Source: Candidatus Omnitrophota bacterium
GTDB taxonomy: Bacteria > Hinthialibacterota > Hinthialibacteria > OLB16
Assembly: GCA_020632575.1 (NCBI GenBank)
Contig: JACKFH010000031.1
Coordinates: 1 to 48,133, forward strand
Direction of reading: 5' to 3'
Length of the DNA stretch: 48,133 nt
The notes beneath the pieces are model-generated. The model worked only from the letters and a program-made list of their open reading frames with translations. It did not search any database and was not told where the DNA came from. The translations under genes and the position numbers were made by a program. Position 1 is the stretch's first letter, and every line of letters starts with the position of its first letter. Shown here piece by piece: positions 23,309 through 30,693 of the stretch.

Positions 23309-26300
23309 TCACTCTTCCGCTTGCCAATACTGGGAGAAGCCGAACAAGAGTTGAGATTCTTCCATATTGTTTTGGATACGCTGAAGCCATTCGATCAAGT
23401 CCCGGGCGTCGATCTTCCCATCAAGGACCGGTTGCGGTTGGACATCGTATCCGCCGAGACCACTCACAGGCGTTTCGGTGGGAGTGGGTGAGGGCCCATC
23501 GGTCGGAGTATCTGTGGGGGTCGGTGACGGTCCATCCGTGGAAGTCTCCGTTGGTGTTGGGGTTAAATCTTCGGTTGGCGTTGGAGTCTCCGTGAGGATG
23601 ACTTCCATCGTGTTCGTGGACGTTTCGGTTGGAGTCGGTGTTAACGTCGGAGTGCCCGTGGGTGTGTTCGTCGGGGTGTCGGTCGGAGGGGCGGCCAGGA
23701 TCGAGGTGAATTCGCTGGTTTCGTCGTCGTCCGGGTTAATGACGGTTCCGTTGAGGGTCGAGGCCGACGCAGTGAATCCGATGACATCCGTCCCCGCCTG
23801 CGCGCTCGAATCGACCGTGATGGCAATCGTGGTGGTTTCGGTCGCATCGACGGACAAGCTTCCGATAGACCAGATGATAGATGGGACGGCGTTGGAACCC
23901 TGGAGTAAGACACCGTCCGAGATCGATTCCACGGTGGCGCCCTCGGGAAGGGTCAAAGCGATTTGGCCGGAGACCGTATTCGCGGATGAAGGCCCATGGT
24001 TCGTCACGTCGATCTGGTAAACGAGATTTCCCAGACCCGAACCGGCCTGAACCGGATCCACCGACTCCGTATGCGACAGTGCAAAATCAACTTGTTGAAC
24101 GATTTCAAAAGTCGAGGAGATCACATTGGGGGTGTATTCCAACTGGAGCGGATTATCATTTTCGAAATCTTCGGCTTTACTGGTCGATTCGGTCAAATGG
24201 GTGATTCGAAAGTCGGGCCAAACGGAAGGGTACGCCTTAGAATCCAAGTCCAAGACGACAAAATAGTAGCGCTCCCCACTCACGGGAATCCGCGCGAGTG
24301 GGTCGCCGTCATCGAAGGTGATCGTTTGTGTCCCGGAGGAAAGATCTTCCAAGGTGGTGACCAAGCTGTCGGAGCCGGCCTCGAAGGCGCCCGAGTTGTT
24401 ATCGAGATAAACGCGGATGCTACTGATCAATATATTTGCGTGGAACGCACTCAAAGCCTCGCCGTCCTCATCCTCGAGCAGCAGCTCCAGGGAGGTCAAC
24501 TCGGCGGGAGAATCCCCCACCCGGCCCCGATGGGTCGCCGTGACTCCCAGGACGGCCACTCCCGATGTTCCCGCGACGGCGGTCGCGAAGGAAACGAGGT
24601 CTTCGGTCATCAAAGCGAACTGCCCGCCCCGGTTTTCCCACCAGGTAATGTCGTCATCCGCGGACGCCGCCCCGAGGACATCCATGTCTCCGTCGCCATC
24701 CATGTCGGACACATGGATCGACCTAGGATTGTCGATGGAATCCTCGACGGCGTGTTCCGTCCATGTCGGAGAAATGAGGTTTCCATCATTCTCCCACCAA
24801 TGGATCGCGTCTTCGATCCCTCCCGCCGCGACGATATCGACATCGCCGTCGCAATCCATGTCCGACCCATAAACCGAGGTTGTCCCCCCAAAGAAGTCAT
24901 CAACCGTATGCTTTGGCCAATTGGATAGATTGCGCGTGTTTTCCCACCAGACCACGTCGCTGTCCCGGTTAATCGACGCAATCACATCGAGATCGCTATC
25001 CCCGTCCACATCCGCGGCATGAACCGAGCTGGGCCCATCGACCGAGGCGTCGATCGTGTGTTCCGTCCAATTGCCGACATTGTTCGTCCCATCGTTTCGC
25101 CACATCGCGATGAGGTCTCCATCGAAGGCCGAACCGATAAGGTCCGTCTTTCCATCGCCATCGATGTCGGCGGCGTAAACGGAGGAAGCGCCCATAAACA
25201 TGGAATCGACCGTGTGTTTTGTCCAATTGGACAGATTGTCCGCCCCGTCATTTTCAAACCACAGGACCTGGTTGTTATCGTCGGAGGTTGCGAGAATGTC
25301 GATGTCGCCATCGCTGTCCATATCCGCGGCGGACACAGATTTTGGGAAAACGAGCGTCGTTGAGTGTTCGGTCCAGTTCGAGGCGTTGTTGGTTCCGTCG
25401 TTCTCCCACCAAGTCACTTTCGAATCCCCGCGCGAGGCGCCAAGGATATCCATCTTTCCGTCACAATTGATATCCGCCGCGTGGACGCTGACCGCGGTCA
25501 TATAATCATCGTCGACCACATGTTCCGTCCAATTGGCGACTTGAGTCGTGCCATCGTTCTCCCACCAAGCGATGCTTCCGGGATTGGTCGCCGCTCCCAG
25601 CAAATCCACATCTCCGTCGGAATCCATGTCCGCGGCGTACACCGATCTGGCGCCATCGAAATCGGGGTCGACCGTATGCCTGATGGGGAAGGACGCGCTT
25701 CGGTGAATCGTTTCGTTGAAGACCCTTTCGATACTGGCTGAGGAGGCGAACACCACATCGAGGTCGCCATCGTTATCGATATCCGCCGGGGTGACCGACC
25801 GAGTTCCGATTGCCCCGGGCCTGATGGTTTTCTCCGGTCCGAAAGTCCCGGCGCTGTTGGTGTTCTCAAACCATGCAACCTTGCCGTCGTTCTCGGAGGT
25901 GGCGAAGACATCGAGGTCGCCATCCCTGTCCAGGTCGGCCGCGGTCACATGACTCGCTCCATTCGCCTGGTCGGTGATCTCTTGTGCATCGCTGAAATCT
26001 CCGGAACCATCGTTTTCGTACCACACGACCGCATCGTCTCCGGCGACCGCGGCGAGAACATCGAGGTCGCCGTCCCCGTCCACGTCGGCGACACTCACGG
26101 ATTTGACGTCGGAGGCCGGACCGCCTATCGTTTTCCCACCCGCGATCGTTCCATCTCCTTTATTGGAAAGCCACGCGACCCGGTCGCCACCCTCGGAGGC
26201 GATGATGACATCCAAGGTTCCATTCCCGTCGACATCCCCAGTGACGATGGAAACGGGTCGGGGAAGTTCGTCGGTGAGCGTTTGCGCGGGAGCGAAATCG

Positions 26301-26851
26301 TTCGTCATTTCGTTCAAGCGGTTCTCATGCCACGCCACGATATCCATTTCCGTGCCGCCGGAGAGAACGTCCAAGTCCCCGTCCTTATCGAAATCGGCGA
26401 GGTGGACACAAAGAGCCTCCTTCGGGTCGCTCGGGATCTTTTGGAGCGGCCCGAAATCGTTGCTCGGCTCGTTGAGTCGGTTTTCGTACCAAGCGATTTG
26501 CCCATCTCCAGAAGCCGAAGCCAAGTCTTGGTCGCCATCGCCGTCGATATCCCCCGCGTCGAGAGAACGCGGTTGATCCGCCGAGGCCGAAATCACCTGT
26601 TGGCTTCCGAAAGCCCCATTCCCGGCGAGGTTTCGATACCAGGCGATCTTGTCATCGTCCTCCAAGGCGGCGACGAGATCCGGGTCGCCGTCGATGTCTC
26701 GATCCAAGTCGACCGCGAGAACCGCGCCCACTCCGAGTACATCGGTGGCAATTTCATGGATTCCTCCGAAGGGGACTTCCCTCGCGACTGACATGGAATT
26801 TGTGGAGGGGAGGATGAGGAAAAGCAAAGGAAGAAGGCGTTTTGGCTTCAT
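23309..26851 (-). CDS. Secreted FG-GAP double-propeller protein with DUF11 and dockerin-like tail
   Basis: A 1180-residue secreted protein. After a signal peptide (MKPKRLLPLLFLILPSTNS) come 14 FG-GAP/VCBS repeats of about 51 residues, each with D-x-D-x-D-G-D-x-D calcium loops. Repeats 1-7 (about residues 30-389) end in AWYEN-FG-like turns. Repeats 8-14 (390-742) share the WTEH start and WWENDG end. A beta-rich region (745-915), a DUF11 domain (about 915-1045), a threonine/proline linker (1055-1129) and a dockerin-like tail with DGKIDARDLIEWLQRI and SQYWQ follow. It probably binds calcium and acts as a surface or matrix protein. It ends 17 bases from the convergent haloperoxidase gene. Confidence 0.9.
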   Translation of the reverse strand: MKPKRLLPLLFLILPSTNSMSVAREVPFGGIHEIATDVLGVGAVLAVDLDRDIDGDPDLVAALEDDDKIAWYRNLAGNGAFGSQQVISASADQPRSLDAGDIDGDGDQDLASASGDGQIAWYENRLNEPSNDFGPLQKIPSDPKEALCVHLADFDKDGDLDVLSGGTEMDIVAWHENRLNEMTNDFAPAQTLTDELPRPVSIVTGDVDGNGTLDVIIASEGGDRVAWLSNKGDGTIAGGKTIGGPASDVKSVSVADVDGDGDLDVLAAVAGDDAVVWYENDGSGDFSDAQEITDQANGASHVTAADLDRDGDLDVFATSENDGKVAWFENTNSAGTFGPEKTIRPGAIGTRSVTPADIDNDGDLDVVFASSASIERVFNETIHRSASFPIRHTVDPDFDGARSVYAADMDSDGDVDLLGAATNPGSIAWWENDGTTQVANWTEHVVDDDYMTAVSVHAADINCDGKMDILGASRGDSKVTWWENDGTNNASNWTEHSTTLVFPKSVSAADMDSDGDIDILATSDDNNQVLWFENDGADNLSNWTKHTVDSMFMGASSVYAADIDGDGKTDLIGSAFDGDLIAMWRNDGTNNVGNWTEHTIDASVDGPSSVHAADVDGDSDLDVIASINRDSDVVWWENTRNLSNWPKHTVDDFFGGTTSVYGSDMDCDGDVDIVAAGGIEDAIHWWENDGNLISPTWTEHAVEDSIDNPRSIHVSDMDGDGDMDVLGAASADDDITWWENRGGQFALMTEDLVSFATAVAGTSGVAVLGVTATHRGRVGDSPAELTSLELLLEDEDGEALSAFHANILISSIRVYLDNNSGAFEAGSDSLVTTLEDLSSGTQTITFDDGDPLARIPVSGERYYFVVLDLDSKAYPSVWPDFRITHLTESTSKAEDFENDNPLQLEYTPNVISSTFEIVQQVDFALSHTESVDPVQAGSGLGNLVYQIDVTNHGPSSANTVSGQIALTLPEGATVESISDGVLLQGSNAVPSIIWSIGSLSVDATETTTIAITVDSSAQAGTDVIGFTASASTLNGTVINPDDDETSEFTSILAAPPTDTPTNTPTGTPTLTPTPTETSTNTMEVILTETPTPTEDLTPTPTETSTDGPSPTPTDTPTDGPSPTPTETPVSGLGGYDVQPQPVLDGKIDARDLIEWLQRIQNNMEESQLLFGFSQYWQAEE
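23465..23689 (-). repeat. Low-complexity Thr/Pro linker coding repeats
   Basis: About 225 bases encode 75 residues made mostly of TPT, TET, TDTP and GPSPTP units, between the DUF11 domain and the tail module. A short similar linker (about 20 residues) occurs at 23130-23189 in the neighbouring haloperoxidase gene. Confidence 0.8.
24626..25687 (-). repeat. Seven tandem WTEH-type FG-GAP units
   Basis: Seven related units of about 150 bases (repeats 8-14 of the FG-GAP protein) encode WTEH or WTKH, a SVxAADxDxDGDxD calcium loop and WWENDG. They are much more alike than the first seven units and probably arose by later duplication. Confidence 0.7.
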
Positions 26852-27154
26852 CGATCCTGTCTCACTTTTCGGGGATTTTAGAGTGCACTTCAGAGAGCCG
26901 TTGAAAAATCATCGATTCCATTGATACCACACGGGTGCGTCGGGGCGCAACCGGGGAAATCGAGACGAATCCATTCGAGTTGTCTTCAACAGCCGTTTCG
27001 TTACTTAGACCCGAAATGAATTCCGCGGGGGACTGACCTTATTCGCGAAGATTTGACCTTTCCTTGCCCCCTCGTCCAGCCAATTGCCATCCGGGAAATA
27101 TCCGCTATTTTCAATCGATCCTTGGACAACCGTTTCGAGAAAGGTTTCGGGCCC
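26852..27154. other. Divergent intergenic region
   Basis: No gene is seen in these 303 bases. A plausible promoter lies at 27084-27111 for the plus-strand gene. The minus-strand gene start has a short AGGA about 3-6 bases upstream. No clear operator or terminator was found. Confidence 0.45.
27084..27111 (+). promoter_or_regulatory. Possible promoter of the 479-residue secreted protein
   Basis: TTGCCA (27084-27089, 5 of 6) and TATTTT (27106-27111, 4 of 6) are separated by 16 bases. The leader would be about 37 bases. Confidence 0.4.
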
Positions 27155-28594
27155 ATGCGAAATCGCCTTCAACTTCAAGTGCTATTATCGATTTCCGTCG
27201 TCCTCCTGATGACAACCCCCACGGTGGCCGAGCCCTCCGAACCCATTCAGATCGATGGCGTCTTCCCTTCCCTCACGATCCACGCCGATGGCGTGGGCAG
27301 TAGGAGCGAGACCGGTATCGGAGCCCTCATCCCCTGGGCCAACAAACTCTGGGCGATCGGTTATGTCGCGCATAAAACCGGCGAGGGCATTGGGTTGTAC
27401 GAGATCAGCGAAGACATGACCATGCGTCTTCATCCTGAGGCGGTCACCGGAACTTTTGCCAACCGGATGGTGCATTGGGAGACAAACCAAGCGATCATCG
27501 GTCCCCATCTCATCGATCCCGAAGGAAACGTTCGGACGCTTGAGGAGTTAAGCAAGCATCGTCTGACTGCAACCGCGCGGCATTTGATCTATCCCGAGAC
27601 AATGGCCTATTACCTCACGATGGAGGGACTGCTCTTCGAGGTCAATCTCAAAACACTTGAGACGAAGCAACTCGAAAACTTGGTTGAGAAACTTGGGATC
27701 GAGGGTCAGCCTCACTTCAAAGGAGCGCACACCGCGCAGGGGCGATTGGTTGTGGCCAATAACACCTACGAAGAACCGGAGTTCTTAGGCGAGCGCTCCG
27801 GAGGGTGTCTTGCCGAGTTGGATGGAAAGAATTGGACGGTTCTGGAGCGGAACCCGTTTGTTGAAGTTTCAGGCAAACAGAATCCTCGAACGGGAGCCAG
27901 GTACGGCAACACTCTCTATGCAACGGGCTGGGATAAATCCTCCGCGATCCTTCGAGTTTTGCACAATGGCAAATGGCAGCGGTATCTCCTCCCCAAATCG
28001 AGCCACTCTTTCGATCACACCTGGAACACCGAGTGGATGCGAATCCGCGAGGCTCAAACCGAACGTTATCTGATGGACCTCCACGGAATGTTCTATGAGG
28101 TTCCCCCGCTGATCTACGGGGGACATCTCTGGGGAATCAAACCGATCTGCTCCCATTTACGAATTGTCCCCGATTTCTGCTATTGGCGTGGGCTTTTCGT
28201 GATGGCGGGCGATCAGACCGACAACGCGGTTGGGCAACCTCAATCCGGGTTTTGGTTCGGCAATATCGACGACCTCTGGAACATGGGCAAACCGAGCGGC
28301 TGGGGTGGCCCCTGGTGGGAGACTCCGGTGAAGGCGGACGAATCCTCTGATCCCTTCCTGATGACCGGGTTCGACAAAAAGGTGATGCACCTCTCACAGG
28401 ATTCCGAGGAGACTGTGGAGTTTACGCTGGAGGTGGATTTCCTCGGCGATGGCTCGTGGAAGGTATACGATGTCTTTCCGGTCGGTCCTGGCGGATACGT
28501 GCACCATGAATTCCCCGATGGATACTCCGCGCACTGGGTGAGGCTTCGAGTCAATCGGGATTGCACGGCGACGGCTTATTTCGTCTACCGTTGA
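27155..28594 (+). CDS. Secreted beta-propeller-like protein of unknown function
   Basis: A 479-residue exported protein. The ATG at 27155 gives a signal peptide (LQLQVLLSISVVLLMTTPTVA), and AGAAAGG lies about 10 bases upstream, so the longer frame from 27053 is rejected. The mature part is rich in beta strands with repeating turns such as WANKLWAIGYVAH, ARYGNTLYATGWD, and YWRGLFVMAGDQT, consistent with a propeller. The C-terminus (VEFTLEVDFLGDGSWKVYDV to CTATAYFVYR) looks like a beta-sandwich. I do not recognise a family. It faces the GH36 gene tail to tail, 16 bases apart, and lies in a glycan-related neighbourhood. Confidence 0.75.
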   Translation: MRNRLQLQVLLSISVVLLMTTPTVAEPSEPIQIDGVFPSLTIHADGVGSRSETGIGALIPWANKLWAIGYVAHKTGEGIGLYEISEDMTMRLHPEAVTGTFANRMVHWETNQAIIGPHLIDPEGNVRTLEELSKHRLTATARHLIYPETMAYYLTMEGLLFEVNLKTLETKQLENLVEKLGIEGQPHFKGAHTAQGRLVVANNTYEEPEFLGERSGGCLAELDGKNWTVLERNPFVEVSGKQNPRTGARYGNTLYATGWDKSSAILRVLHNGKWQRYLLPKSSHSFDHTWNTEWMRIREAQTERYLMDLHGMFYEVPPLIYGGHLWGIKPICSHLRIVPDFCYWRGLFVMAGDQTDNAVGQPQSGFWFGNIDDLWNMGKPSGWGGPWWETPVKADESSDPFLMTGFDKKVMHLSQDSEETVEFTLEVDFLGDGSWKVYDVFPVGPGGYVHHEFPDGYSAHWVRLRVNRDCTATAYFVYR

Positions 28595-28610
28595 GAGTTC
28601 CTACGTCGAA

Positions 28611-30608
28611 TCACGGATCCACGACTCGATATCGGATCAACGCGGATGAGGGTCGTGTCTTTCTTGTGACAACAAAACCCTCGCTCATGAGAGTCGCGCC
28701 GGATTCCACCCTCTTCTCTCCTGTGTCGAGGTCCGTCAACTCATATTTGGAAGTGGACAATAGCCCCTGAAGACAGACCCGAAGGGATACCTCTTCACAT
28801 GCTTGCCTTCGAAAGGCTTGGACGATCCCAGATTTGAGATCCTCTCGGTGGAATTGCCACGCCATCCAAGCGGCCTCCCCTGTGGAGTAATCGGTGAGGG
28901 GATAATAATCGCCGAAGAAGAACTCTCGAACCATTCGATACTCCTCAATCCCTGAGGTAAGCGGCTCCCAAAAAACCGCATCTTTATTGTAATAATCGAA
29001 CGCGAAAGAAACGTTTGTTCCATAACCGCTCCGAAGGGAATAAGCATCGGCCGAGACCGCTCCCAAACCATGCACCGGTAGCCAATTGGATAAAGCGAAA
29101 GTGATACTTTGACCGCCAATGGGATCCCAGCAAAAATCCGAACGCCAGAGGGGAACCGATCGTTTCATCATTTCGAAATCGAGACGTCGCCCGCCGCTCG
29201 CACAGTTATCCATTAGAAGACCTGGATGCGCCCTCGAAAGGAAATCGAAATACTCATACAACCCTTGGATGTATTTGATCTCATGGATCCCCTCGCGATC
29301 CCCCTCTTCCTCGGTCCGCCAATAGTAGAGCGGGTGCATGTTGAAATCGTGACGGTAAATATCGACACCGTAGTCACTGATATCGCGACTAATCTTGGCT
29401 TTGACCCAATCCAGCGCCTCAGGGTTTCCGAGGTCCAACAACCGCCAGTCCTTTTGGTATTCCAACGGTGGCGGCAAATTGGAGGGTGTCAGCAGCCATT
29501 CCGGGTGGTTCTCCCTAAGCCATGTGCCCGGCATGACTCGCTCTGGCTCGAACCAGAGAAGAAACTTGAGACCCGTGCTGTGCGCCTCATCCGAAACCGG
29601 ACGGAGGCCATGGGGAAATCGTTTGGGATCGGGGTCCGGGTTCCCCATTCCCATGGGAAATCCTCCAAGCGACCAACCCGCATCCATCCACCACGTGTCG
29701 ACCGGGAGTTTTTTATCCGCCAGATTTCGGATGGCTGCGATTTGGTTGGACTCGGTGACCGAACTGAAACCGATCGTGGCGCCGGAGGCGGCAACCGGAA
29801 GTTGGAGTGGTCGGCCTCCGGGTTTCGGGAGAATTTCTTTCAGAAGGAATCGCCTCAGGGTGTTCTGGCCGGTTTGTCGGTCGCCGGAATAGGGTAATAA
29901 AAGAATACTGGGTGTGCGGATCGACTCCCCCGGATGTAATTTCAGATGGGTGCGTTCCATGCCCGCATGGAGGGTGAGCCGCGAACCCTGATCACGGCCG
30001 ATAAGCGCCTTCCACTGGCCGGTCCAACCGATCGCGATAATGAGGCCACTTCTTCCAGAAAAGGAGAGGTTGAAATACGGCATGACCCCATCCGATGACC
30101 GTCCTCCATTCGGAGCAAACTCGAATTCGGCCCCAACCTCCAAAGAGTTTTGCCTCGGGTGGAAATCATCCACGCGACCCTCGGACCCATCCGCGTAGTA
30201 AAGGGTCAGGTCCTCCGTCGCCTCGCATGGAATGGTGCAGTCCAAAGCCCAAACATCGGAGAGAACCTTCGTGTCGGCGTCCCCGCCGTTTGTGAATCGA
30301 AGGACCCATTCATGGGCTCCGAAGTCGGCATACTCGGTGGAGTCGTATTGAAGGACCATGCCCGACGAGGAATCCTCGTAGGTGGTGAGTTTCCGGCTCT
30401 TGCCGCCAGGGAGGGTTTCGGAACCCTCTTCTCGCTTCCAATCCGATAAGAGATCTTTGGAGGACTGACCGTTGTATGTGAACGAGAAAGGAGAGTCTGG
30501 AATGCTATGAATCTGATCCCACACGAGATCCTGGGATTGCGCGAATGGCCCCGGCAAGTGAGATACCAGCAGAACTGAGATGAACCGAAGTGTGGCCGAG
30601 CGATTCAT
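28611..30608 (-). CDS. Secreted GH36 alpha-galactosidase
   Basis: A 665-residue glycoside hydrolase family 36 enzyme, cleaving terminal alpha-galactose from oligosaccharides or polysaccharides. An N-terminal hydrophobic leader (FISVLLVSHLPGPFAQS) suggests export. The N-terminal beta-sandwich (about 30-250) is followed by the barrel with VDTWWMDAGW (303-312), the nucleophile region YRHDFN (D421), DNCASGGRRLDFEMM (467-481) and the acid/base region LWRSDFCWDP (D491). The C-terminal beta domain follows. It is the last gene of a minus-strand run that also holds GH9 and ThuA, 85 bases behind the large unknown gene. Possible side activity on other alpha-linked sugars cannot be excluded. Confidence 0.9.
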   Translation of the reverse strand: MNRSATLRFISVLLVSHLPGPFAQSQDLVWDQIHSIPDSPFSFTYNGQSSKDLLSDWKREEGSETLPGGKSRKLTTYEDSSSGMVLQYDSTEYADFGAHEWVLRFTNGGDADTKVLSDVWALDCTIPCEATEDLTLYYADGSEGRVDDFHPRQNSLEVGAEFEFAPNGGRSSDGVMPYFNLSFSGRSGLIIAIGWTGQWKALIGRDQGSRLTLHAGMERTHLKLHPGESIRTPSILLLPYSGDRQTGQNTLRRFLLKEILPKPGGRPLQLPVAASGATIGFSSVTESNQIAAIRNLADKKLPVDTWWMDAGWSLGGFPMGMGNPDPDPKRFPHGLRPVSDEAHSTGLKFLLWFEPERVMPGTWLRENHPEWLLTPSNLPPPLEYQKDWRLLDLGNPEALDWVKAKISRDISDYGVDIYRHDFNMHPLYYWRTEEEGDREGIHEIKYIQGLYEYFDFLSRAHPGLLMDNCASGGRRLDFEMMKRSVPLWRSDFCWDPIGGQSITFALSNWLPVHGLGAVSADAYSLRSGYGTNVSFAFDYYNKDAVFWEPLTSGIEEYRMVREFFFGDYYPLTDYSTGEAAWMAWQFHREDLKSGIVQAFRRQACEEVSLRVCLQGLLSTSKYELTDLDTGEKRVESGATLMSEGFVVTRKTRPSSALIRYRVVDP

Positions 30609-30693
30609 GCTGACGCTAATCGATCATGTCTGCTATGAGAATTTGAAACTGTCGATTCCACATTCTGTTAACGCCTGACAATCGCTGTGAATC

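Noticed and set aside
23465..23689. Possible CRISPR or DNA microsatellite array
   Set aside because: The repeats are irregular, encode Thr/Pro residues in frame and have no spacers; they form a protein linker.
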